A stretch of 5,559 bases of DNA from assembly GCA_029937205.1 (NCBI GenBank), contig JAPYQV010000214.1:1-5559 (forward strand). Direction: 5' to 3'. The DNA comes from Alphaproteobacteria bacterium (GTDB taxonomy: Bacteria > Pseudomonadota > Alphaproteobacteria > UBA828). Below are positions 1 through 5,485 of this stretch, piece by piece (position 1 is the first letter of the stretch; each line of letters opens with the position of its first letter). The notes beneath the pieces were generated by a model. It was given only the letters and a program-made list of their open reading frames with translations, searched no databases and was not told the DNA's origin. Both the position numbers and the translations under genes were made by a program.

Positions 1-17
1 CTAGGCACAATCCCAGA

Positions 18-761
18 TCATCGCCCAACAAAGACCATGCCGTGCTGCATTAAATGACCGCCGGCATTATCGGTGATCAGGGTGTGCGGCACACCATGGT
101 TGGCCAGTTCCCAGGCGGTCAATGATGCGCCCTGATTGCGTGGGCGGGTTTCGTCGACCCAGACATGCACGTCCACGCCGCGGTCATGGGCGACATAAAT
201 CGGCGCCAACGCCGTGCCCCAATCGACAGTCGCCAGCCAGCCGGCATTGCAGTGGGTGAGGATATTGACCGGCCCACCATTATCACCACCACGATCACCA
301 CCAGCGTGCGCGCGCGCCAATTTTTCGATCAAATCCGCGCCATGCTCGCCGATGGCATGGCACATGGCAGCATCTTCGTCGCAAATCTCAGCCGCACGGC
401 GATAGGCGGCGGCGGTGCGTTCTTTGGCCGGCAGCGGGCTGAGCAGGTCCACCATCTCGGACAAGGCCCAACGCAGATTGACCGCCGTCGGACGGGTGGC
501 GAGCAGCAGATCGTGGGCGCGAACGATATTGTCGTCGCCCGGGTCGCCACGCATGGCGAGCGCCATGGCATAGCCAGCGGTGGCGCCGATCAGCGGCGCG
601 CCACGCACCAACATGTCGCCAATCGCCAGCGCCGCCGCTTCAACCGTTTCCAGACGGTGGATTTCGAAGGCATGGGGCAGCTTCGTCTGGTCGATGATTT
701 CCACCGCCCAGCCATCCTCGGCCAGCCAAATCGTCCGGTATTCGACGCCGTTTACGTTCAT
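18..761 (-). CDS. mtnA: S-methyl-5-thioribose-1-phosphate isomerase, C-terminally truncated reading frame
   Basis: MtnA converts 5-methylthioribose-1-phosphate to 5-methylthioribulose-1-phosphate in cytosolic methionine salvage. Seen in the 247-residue product: the N-terminal YRTIWL and [10 protein letters not shown] segments, [13 protein letters not shown] (53-65), RPTAVNLRW (90-98), the catalytic-cysteine motif THCNAG (Cys171), DETRPRNQG (203-211) and [13 protein letters not shown] (231-243). Family members run to about 340-370 residues. They continue after the last motif into an IVGADR-type segment that carries the catalytic Asp, then an NGD..NKIGT segment. Here the frame goes FVGR and stops (TGA at 18-20), so the Asp and the last third are missing. 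The start fits the family N-terminus, although no strong Shine-Dalgarno precedes it. Residues 152-164 form a Gly/Asp-rich insertion made by a short tandem repeat. The gene lies 108 nt downstream of a small gene on the same strand. Identity is very secure. Whether this is a pseudogene, a frameshift or an assembly error cannot be settled with 17 bases left. Confidence 0.9.
   Translation of the reverse strand: MNVNGVEYRTIWLAEDGWAVEIIDQTKLPHAFEIHRLETVEAAALAIGDMLVRGAPLIGATAGYAMALAMRGDPGDDNIVRAHDLLLATRPTAVNLRWALSEMVDLLSPLPAKERTAAAYRRAAEICDEDAAMCHAIGEHGADLIEKLARAHAGGDRGGDNGGPVNILTHCNAGWLATVDWGTALAPIYVAHDRGVDVHVWVDETRPRNQGASLTAWELANHGVPHTLITDNAGGHLMQHGMVFVGR
279..302. repeat. 12-bp tandem repeat, two imperfect copies, inside mtnA
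   Basis: Two adjacent 12-base units (279-290 and 291-302) share a TCACCACC core. They encode GGDNGG/GGDRGG-like residues in MtnA, in the stretch just before the catalytic-cysteine motif. A CG-alternating run follows at about 304-318. The repeat probably arose by slippage in a surface loop, and it keeps the reading frame. Confidence 0.5.
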
Positions 762-869
762 GGCCCGACCTTGGGCCAGGGCGCCATGGGAAACAAGAAA
801 AAGTGATGTAAGGAGAAAGCGGTTCAGACCGCCAAATTATTCAACGGTTTACCGGGCGGGAGGGATTGC

Positions 870-1034
870 CTAGGCGTCGTCGCGATCAGAATCGCCGGGC
901 GAAGCGGTCTTACTCTGCTGAGTGGCCACTTTCTCACCGTCCGGGCGCGCCTCGGCCCGGTTGAGATCTTCGATGGCCTTGCGGCGATAATCAGGGTCAT
1001 GGATGACCCGTTCCAAATCGAGTTCCTGATTCAA
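870..1034 (-). CDS. small hypothetical protein, 54 residues, TTG start
   Basis: The frame reads (M)NQELDLERVIHDPDYRR, then KAIEDLNRAEARPDGEKVA, and ends in a polar, acidic tail PGDSDRDDA before TAG at 870-872. A GGAGG Shine-Dalgarno (1042-1046 on the opposite strand) sits 7 nt before the TTG. That is ideal spacing for this start. The nearby ATG abuts the Shine-Dalgarno and its frame stops after 14 codons. Codons are G/C-ending and typical of the neighbours. The product is soluble, highly charged and probably helical for its first 27 residues with a disordered tail; I see no membrane segment or signal peptide. I do not recognise a named family. It sits between the A+T-rich DnaA-box island (upstream) and mtnA (108 nt downstream), all on the minus strand. 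Its function is unknown. Confidence 0.72.
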   Translation of the reverse strand: MNQELDLERVIHDPDYRRKAIEDLNRAEARPDGEKVATQQSKTASPGDSDRDDA

Positions 1035-1041
1035 TTTTCAT

Positions 1042-1046
1042 CCTCC
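1042..1046 (-). promoter_or_regulatory. Shine-Dalgarno that fixes the TTG start of the small gene
   Basis: GGAGG on the minus strand, 7 nt before the TTG at 1032-1034. It is directly adjacent to an ATG in another frame, which is too close to be used and soon meets a stop. This decides the start. Confidence 0.7.
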
Positions 1047-1053
1047 ACAACGT

Positions 1054-1069
1054 CCCGATTTAGATCGGG
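1054..1069. other. 6-bp perfect stem-loop in the leader of the small gene
   Basis: CCCGAT and ATCGGG (1054-1059 and 1064-1069) form a perfect stem around a 4-base loop. On the minus strand it lies just upstream of the Shine-Dalgarno of the small gene, so it would be a 5' leader hairpin. No T-run follows it on the minus strand. On the plus strand it is followed by a weak TTGTCTTT, but no plus-strand gene ends here. A terminator role is therefore not supported. Confidence 0.4.
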
Positions 1070-1080
1070 TTGTCTTTCAG

Positions 1081-1206
1081 AGGGAAAATTAACCGTAAAA
1101 GTCTACTAACTTCAACATATTTGATCATCTCAAACGAAACTTTATTTGGACGCCTGAAATATTTTCTGTGGATAACTATTAATAATGTGGATAATTATCG
1201 GGATAA
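1081..1206. other. A+T-rich island with DnaA-box cluster; candidate origin-like or DnaA-controlled region
   Basis: G+C drops to about 30% (36 of 120 bases at 1081-1200, counted by hand) between G+C-rich genes. Two perfect DnaA boxes, TTATCCACA, lie on the minus strand at 1167-1175 and 1186-1194. They are spaced 19 nt apart in the same orientation and separated by TATTAATAA-type sequence. A degenerate box (TTATCCCGA, 7/9) follows at 1198-1206, directly next to the stop codon of the hydrolase gene. A fourth match (ATATCCACA, 8/9, plus strand) lies inside that gene at 1370-1378. The 172-nt gap between stop 1207 and start 1034 contains no gene I accept. It could be a chromosomal or replicon origin, a DnaA titration site, or DnaA control of the small gene. 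The box matches are direct observation; the function is inferred. Confidence 0.5.
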
Positions 1207-1950
1207 CTATTTGATCGCGCTTACTAACCTGGCGCCACGGCTGGCCATGAAGTATAACCCCATATATTGTGTGGGGGCCTTCGGATGAGACATAGAAGCG
1301 GGTAAATTTAGGGATTCCGCCACGTCACGCGGCAGATCATATGTTGCACAGGCGGATTGATATACAAAGATATCCACAAGGCCGGGCATCATATCGTGGT
1401 TGCGCGCGGACAGAATTGTCAGCACGAAATCCATCACGCAGATATCGGTACAGATGCCGACCACAAGCAGCGATTCAAGGCTGTTTTCGAGCACCCAATC
1501 GACCAGCAAATTGCGCTTGCCGGAGATCGCGCCGATGAAGCCATTGATGCAGTCCTTGCGAATAAGCGTGGTGCTCGAATTCGTTTCGAGCCAGCGTAAT
1601 TCGGGCACGAATTCCTCTTCGCCGCTGCCGCGTTCGCAATGGGGCGGATAGGGCGGCTCTGCCTTGCCCGGCTCGTGGGTGTCGAGAAAAGCCAGGATGG
1701 GCCATCCATTGGCACTGAATTGCCGTGCCAGACGATCCGTCTCGGCGACCATGCGGGACACATCGGCATCGGGCCCGGGCGGCGCGAGATTGCCGCCGCC
1801 GGGAGCGGCAAATCCGACAATCTCATCGACAATCACAAGGCCTGTGCGCCCCTGGTTTAACGGCGCCGCCGTGCTATCAAGCTGCTCGAAGGCGAGCGGC
1901 ATGGCGCTGGAGAGCGCCGCCATCAGCGGGTCTGGCTGTTCAACCGCCAT
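1207..1950 (-). CDS. isochorismatase-family cysteine hydrolase, probable nicotinamidase (plant-like)
   Basis: Likely hydrolyses nicotinamide to nicotinate and ammonia in the cytosol, feeding NAD salvage. Seen in the 247 residues: the catalytic triad Asp42 (VIVDEIVGF), Lys132 (LIRKDCINGF) and Cys171 (GICTDICVMDF). The metal ligands expected for nicotinamidases/pyrazinamidases are also visible: Asp90 and His92 in FLDTHEP, and His104 in YPPHC, matching the PPHC segment of mycobacterial PncA. Plain isochorismatases lack this metal site, which favours nicotinamidase. From memory, the segments around PYPPHC, RKDCINGF, VVGICTDICV, LSARNH and CATYDLP closely follow the Arabidopsis NIC1/NIC2 proteins, which are of similar length (about 244 residues). 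The start ATG lies only 2 nt after the stop of the upstream dehydrogenase and has no clear Shine-Dalgarno, so translational coupling is likely. It is the last gene of the three-gene run. An alternative is another amidase acting on a nicotinamide-like amide. Confidence 0.85.
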   Translation of the reverse strand: MAVEQPDPLMAALSSAMPLAFEQLDSTAAPLNQGRTGLVIVDEIVGFAAPGGGNLAPPGPDADVSRMVAETDRLARQFSANGWPILAFLDTHEPGKAEPPYPPHCERGSGEEEFVPELRWLETNSSTTLIRKDCINGFIGAISGKRNLLVDWVLENSLESLLVVGICTDICVMDFVLTILSARNHDMMPGLVDIFVYQSACATYDLPRDVAESLNLPASMSHPKAPTQYMGLYFMASRGARLVSAIK

Positions 1951-1952
1951 GA

Positions 1953-2885
1953 TCAGGTGCCCGTCGCGGCAAATTTTTTCTCCTTTGCCCGCACCAGAGC
2001 GCTCACCGTCTCGTTGACCGGCGCCTTGACACCGACCCTGGCCGCGACCGGTGGAATGGCGCCGTTGATGGCGTCAATTTCGCTCGCCCGCCCGGCCATA
2101 TGGTCGAGCAGCATGGAGGGCCGCGCGTCCGGAATTTTGGCGCCGAAATCGCGCACATAGCTTACCGGATCGTCGATATCGAGGCGTATATTGCTGGCCC
2201 GCGCCACCAGATAGGCTTCGAGCGCGCAGGTGCTGGCCACCGACCAGGCTTCCCTGTCGTCGATGATCTCGCCCACGGTCCAGCCGGTGAGCGCCGCGCT
2301 GGCCGAAAAAGCGCAATTGCAGATCAGTTTTTCCCACACCAGCTGGTCCATATCGTCAAAGCATTTAACGGTAAAGCCGGCGCCGCGCCAGAGCTCGGCC
2401 AGAGCCTCCACCCGGGCGGAAACCGGCCCGTTCATCTCGCCGAGGCGCACCAGCTCCATACCATTGTGATGCGCCTTGCCGGGCGCCGTGATGGAAGCGC
2501 CGAAACCACCGACCACGCCGAGCATGACACGCTCGGCGCCCAGGATATCGGCCACTTTCTGGGCGCTACCGAGGACGTTTTGGATGGTGAGAACGATGCC
2601 GTCCGGCTTCACCATGGGGCGCGCCGCCTGAGCCGCCGCCGCCACGTCCATCGCCTTGGTGGCGATGATCACCAGATCGCACGGACCCGCCTCGATCGGC
2701 TCGGTGGTCGCGTTGAGGCGCACATTCCGCGTCCCGCTGGCGCCTTCCAGGCTGAGGCCGTCGGCGGCCATTGCCGCCACATGCTCGGCCCAACTATCAA
2801 CCGCCCAAACATCATTGCCGGCATCGCCCAGCAGCGCCGCGTAAACGCAGCCCATGGCCCCGGTCCCGACGATTCCGATTTTCAT
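1953..2885 (-). CDS. ketopantoate reductase (ApbA/PanE) family 2-ketoacid reductase
   Basis: Family members reduce 2-dehydropantoate to pantoate with NADPH, or related branched 2-ketoacids. Seen in the 310 residues (normal length): an N-terminal Rossmann motif GTGAMG (7-12), an IQN segment with Asn103, the catalytic Lys186 in WEKLICNCAFSASAALTG, and the C-terminal signature SMLLDHMAGRASEIDAINGA (257-276) with Glu269 and Asn274. Two features differ from classical PanE. The second beta strand ends in an acidic residue (AVDSW, Asp30) where NADPH-specific members have a phosphate-binding Arg, suggesting NADH use. The usual QNGLG is QNVLG here. A GAGGGAG Shine-Dalgarno (2893-2899) precedes the ATG by 7 nt. 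The gene follows the acyl-CoA dehydrogenase by 47 nt and overlaps nothing. With catabolic neighbours, a role outside pantothenate synthesis is plausible, so I withhold the panE symbol. Confidence 0.88.
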   Translation of the reverse strand: MKIGIVGTGAMGCVYAALLGDAGNDVWAVDSWAEHVAAMAADGLSLEGASGTRNVRLNATTEPIEAGPCDLVIIATKAMDVAAAAQAARPMVKPDGIVLTIQNVLGSAQKVADILGAERVMLGVVGGFGASITAPGKAHHNGMELVRLGEMNGPVSARVEALAELWRGAGFTVKCFDDMDQLVWEKLICNCAFSASAALTGWTVGEIIDDREAWSVASTCALEAYLVARASNIRLDIDDPVSYVRDFGAKIPDARPSMLLDHMAGRASEIDAINGAIPPVAARVGVKAPVNETVSALVRAKEKKFAATGT

Positions 2886-2900
2886 TTTCTTGCTCCCTCA

Positions 2901-2920
2901 GCGCACTGTGGCGCACTGTA
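2901..2920. repeat. 10-bp direct tandem repeat in the spacer before the PanE-like gene
   Basis: GCGCACTGTG is followed immediately by GCGCACTGTA (9 of 10 identical), between the stop of the acyl-CoA dehydrogenase and the Shine-Dalgarno of the next gene. This is probably slippage. No function is evident. Confidence 0.4.
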
Positions 2921-2932
2921 TTCTATAGCCAC

Positions 2933-4096
2933 TCACCTTCCCAGGATGTCCCGGGCGATAATCTCTTTCATCACTTCCGACGTGCCGCCATAGATGCGCT
3001 GAACGCGGGCATCGACGAAAGCGCGGCCGATCGGGAACTCGCGCATGTAGCCGTAGCCGCCGAACAGTTGCAGGCAGCCATCGATAATTTCGCCCTGTAA
3101 TTCGGATGATTTGAGCTTGGCCATGCTGGCCGTCGCCGTGTCGAGCTGGTGTGCCGATAACAACAGCGTGCATTCATCGACGAAGGCGCGTAGAGCGCGC
3201 GCTTCCGTCATCATTTCGGCGATCTTAAAGCGGCTGTTCTGGAATTTGGCGAGCGGTTGGCCAAAGACTTGCCGCTCCTGGATATAGTCGATGGTCCATT
3301 GCAGCGCCCCTTCAAGGGCGCCGAGACTGCCGATCGCGAGGGTCAATCGCTCGCGCGGCAATTCGTTCATCAGCACCGCGAACCCGCAATGCTCGGGCCC
3401 GAGAAGCGCATCGCCGTCGACCCGTACATCGTCGAAGAACAATTCCGAGGTATCGGCGGAGTGGAGGCCGATCTTGTCGAGATTACGGCCGCGGCTGAAA
3501 CCGGCGGCGTCCTTGTCGACAATAATCAGGCTGGTGCCTTTCGAACCGGCGACGGTGGTGTCGGTCTTGGCGGCCACGACGACCATATCGCAATGTTGGC
3601 CGTTCGAGGTGAAAGTCTTGGCGCCGTTGATGACATAGCCATTGCCGTCCCGCTTGGCCGTCATGTTGATGCCCTGCAGGTCCGACCCGGCGCCGGGCTC
3701 GGTCATGGCAAGGGCGGAGACCATCTCACCGGACGCCATGGCCGGCAGATAGCGCTGCTTCTGTGCCTCGCTGCCATTGTTCAATATATAGTGATTCACG
3801 ATACCGGAATGGACGCCGATCATGCTGCCGGCAATCGTCGCGTAGCCGTGCCGGGCAAACTCGGCGATAACCATCGCCAGATGTTCGTAAGTTCCGCCGG
3901 CACCGCCATATTGTTCCGGCATATCAGGTGCCAGGAAGCCCTGTTCGCCGAGCTTGTTCCAGAGCTCTCGCGGAACGATGCCTTGTTGTTCCCAAGCTTC
4001 GTAATGGGGCTCGATCTCCGCGGCGATAAATTTCTGCACCGAGTCCCGGACAATCAACAGCTCTTCAGTCATCCACGATGCTTTACCCAATTGCAT
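2933..4096 (-). CDS. acyl-CoA dehydrogenase, long-chain/isovaleryl-type active site
   Basis: An FAD enzyme that introduces a 2,3-double bond into an acyl-CoA and passes electrons to electron-transfer flavoprotein; cytosolic, four-subunit by family precedent. Seen in 387 residues (normal length): the N-terminal helical domain, the flavin/substrate motif ALAMTEPGAGSDL (128-140), GAKTFTSNG (158-166) in the middle beta domain, and the C-terminal segments FGGYGYMREFPI (345-356) and IYGGTSEVMKEIIAR (368-382). The C-terminal position that holds the catalytic Glu in short- and medium-chain enzymes (YEGT) is Gly here (YGGT). Glu249 in LPRERL occupies the place of the relocated catalytic Glu of LCAD and isovaleryl-CoA dehydrogenase. 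Hence a long-chain or branched-chain acyl-CoA substrate is likely. A GGGAGG Shine-Dalgarno (4103-4108) lies 6 nt before the chosen ATG, which favours it over Met9. It is the first gene of the minus-strand run, divergent from the hydroxy-acid dehydrogenase. Confidence 0.93.
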   Translation of the reverse strand: MQLGKASWMTEELLIVRDSVQKFIAAEIEPHYEAWEQQGIVPRELWNKLGEQGFLAPDMPEQYGGAGGTYEHLAMVIAEFARHGYATIAGSMIGVHSGIVNHYILNNGSEAQKQRYLPAMASGEMVSALAMTEPGAGSDLQGINMTAKRDGNGYVINGAKTFTSNGQHCDMVVVAAKTDTTVAGSKGTSLIIVDKDAAGFSRGRNLDKIGLHSADTSELFFDDVRVDGDALLGPEHCGFAVLMNELPRERLTLAIGSLGALEGALQWTIDYIQERQVFGQPLAKFQNSRFKIAEMMTEARALRAFVDECTLLLSAHQLDTATASMAKLKSSELQGEIIDGCLQLFGGYGYMREFPIGRAFVDARVQRIYGGTSEVMKEIIARDILGR

Positions 4097-4285
4097 ATCC
4101 TGCCTCCCTATTCGTCTTCATTCTAAACAAGTTCATCGCGGTTTTGGGCAGGCTTTAGGGCTCGGCGCCTATGTCGCACCATCGGGCGCCGCATGGTAGG
4201 ATTCAGCTCCGGAACGATTGGCTGTTAGGGGCGACGCGCGTGAACTCAATTGCAGCTTTAGAATGGCCCGCTCAGTGGTAATGCC
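4097..4285. promoter_or_regulatory. divergent intergenic region with inverted repeat and possible -10 elements
   Basis: This spacer separates the acyl-CoA dehydrogenase (minus) from the hydroxy-acid dehydrogenase (plus) and should carry both promoters. A perfect 7-bp inverted repeat, CGGCGCC...GGCGCCG, lies at 4163-4169 and 4185-4191 with a 15-nt spacer. A second, overlapping ACCAT/ATGGT pair (4178-4182, 4193-4197) is nested in it. Both sides contain TTTAGAAT: TAGAAT at 4120-4125 on the minus strand and at 4259-4264 on the plus strand. Each is a 5/6 match to a -10 element at a sensible distance from its gene. I cannot identify a convincing -35 for either. A regulator binding the inverted repeat could control both directions. 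Confidence 0.35.
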
Positions 4286-5452
4286 GTGAACGGGCGGACG
4301 CCCGGCTGGCAGCGGCGTGGCTTCAATATTGCGGCGATGCGGACAGAAGCCCAGCGCGTGCTGCCGCGCGCAATCTTTGATTTTGTCGATGGCGGCGCCG
4401 GCGACGAGGTGACGCTGCGCCGCAACGAAGCGGCGTTCGATGAGGTGTCCCTGCTGCCGCGCCCGCTGGGTGGCGCGGCCAAACGCGATATGTCGATAAC
4501 GCTGTTCGGGCAAAAATTGTCCATGCCGTTGATGGTCGCGCCGACCGGCTTGGCCGGCCTGTTGTGGCCACAAGGGGAGGCGGCATCGGCGCGCGCCGCG
4601 GCGGCGGCCGGCACGGCCTATTGTCTCAGCCATGGCTCGGTATGCACCCTCGAAGCCTTGGCCGAAACCGGCGCGACGCCACGCTGGATGCAAACATACA
4701 TATATAAAGACCGCGAACTGACGCGTGAGATCGCCGGACGAGCCGAAGCGGCGGGGTATAAAGCGCTGGTGGTGACCATCGATACGCAAATTGTCGGCAA
4801 CCGCGAGCGCGATACCCGCAATGGCTTCACGATCCCGCCGCGCCTATCCGTGGGCGAGGTGGCGCGCATGGCGTTCAAATTACCGTGGCTGATGCGCATG
4901 CGATCCGAAATCCCCAAGATCACCTTCGGTAATTATAAGCGGCCCGGCGAGGCCGAGGATCTCACCGCACTGGCCGAGCGCATGCTGTCGCTGCCCGATC
5001 CTGCTTTTACCTGGCGCGACATCGAATGGTTGCGCGGCATTTGGCCCGGCGCGCTTCTCCTCAAAGGCGTGTTGCACCCGGCGGATGGGGCGGAGGCGGT
5101 GGCGAACGGTGTCGATGGCATGCTGGTCTCGAACCATGGCGGGCGCCAGCTTGACGGCGCGGCGGCGGCATTGGATGCGCTACCGGCCGTCGCCGAAGCG
5201 GTCGATGGCCGCGCGGCGGTGTTGTTGGACGGCGGCATCCGGCGCGGCAGCCATGTCATCAAAGCGTTGGCGCTCGGCGCCGATTGCTGCCTCATCGGAC
5301 GGCCGCAATTTTGGGGATTGGCGGTCGGCGGTGAGGCCGGCGTGGCTCATGTGCTGGAGATTTTCCGCCGCGAGATCGACCTCGCCATGGGCCTTTCGGG
5401 ACTGGCCAAGATCAGCGATATCAGCCGAGATATTCTGCTCCGGAAAAATTAG
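4286..5452 (+). CDS. FMN-dependent alpha-hydroxy-acid dehydrogenase/oxidase (lactate/mandelate dehydrogenase family)
   Basis: Oxidises an L-2-hydroxy acid to the 2-keto acid with FMN; the final acceptor is O2 or the quinone pool. Seen in the 388 residues of a TIM barrel: LPRAIFDFVDGGAGDE (26-41), the flavin-binding APTGLAGLLWPQGE (85-98), MQTYIYKDR (135-143), TIDTQIVGNRERD (164-176), flavin Lys260 (LKGVLH), catalytic His284 and substrate-binding Arg287 in NHGGRQLDG, and DGGIRRG (315-321) plus IGRP (337-340) for the FMN phosphate. The GLLWP form and the long loop about 186-222, with a hydrophobic, basic MAFKLPWLMRMR stretch, recall membrane-associated (S)-mandelate and lactate dehydrogenases more than soluble glycolate oxidase. 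The position of glycolate-oxidase Tyr24 is Phe33. GTG 4286 is the only upstream in-frame start after the TAG at 4259. Met18 is an alternative but would remove conserved N-terminal sequence. The Shine-Dalgarno is weak. The substrate is not certain. Confidence 0.9.
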   Translation: MNGRTPGWQRRGFNIAAMRTEAQRVLPRAIFDFVDGGAGDEVTLRRNEAAFDEVSLLPRPLGGAAKRDMSITLFGQKLSMPLMVAPTGLAGLLWPQGEAASARAAAAAGTAYCLSHGSVCTLEALAETGATPRWMQTYIYKDRELTREIAGRAEAAGYKALVVTIDTQIVGNRERDTRNGFTIPPRLSVGEVARMAFKLPWLMRMRSEIPKITFGNYKRPGEAEDLTALAERMLSLPDPAFTWRDIEWLRGIWPGALLLKGVLHPADGAEAVANGVDGMLVSNHGGRQLDGAAAALDALPAVAEAVDGRAAVLLDGGIRRGSHVIKALALGADCCLIGRPQFWGLAVGGEAGVAHVLEIFRREIDLAMGLSGLAKISDISRDILLRKN

Positions 5453-5485
5453 GCCGCGCGCACCAGCATCCACACGCCTGGCAAT

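Noticed and set aside
304..318. Alternating CG run as possible Z-DNA or regulatory element
   Set aside because: It is within coding sequence for Ala/Arg/His residues of MtnA and is expected by chance at this G+C content.
165..806. Plus-strand open frame of 213 codons opposite mtnA
   Set aside because: MtnA motifs on the minus strand explain the sequence; the plus frame has no family features.
819..832. GCGGT-TCAG-ACCGC hairpin between the small gene and mtnA, as a terminator
   Set aside because: Only 5 bp of stem, and the minus-strand tail is TTTCTCC, too weak for a Rho-independent terminator.
1070..1288. 72-codon plus-strand frame through the A+T-rich island
   Set aside because: It needs a TTG start with no Shine-Dalgarno, runs into the conserved 3' end of the hydrolase gene, and its composition only reflects the A+T-rich island.
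2100..2993. Long plus-strand open frame of 297 codons opposite the PanE-like gene
   Set aside because: It lies opposite a clearly homologous gene, its protein is Arg/His/Gly-rich without any family motif, and such antisense frames are common in G+C-rich DNA.
3257..4126. Long plus-strand open frame of 289 codons opposite the acyl-CoA dehydrogenase
   Set aside because: A mirror of codon bias in the real gene on the other strand; no recognisable motif.
5453..5485. Terminator between the two convergent genes at the right end
   Set aside because: No stem followed by a T-run could be seen on either strand.
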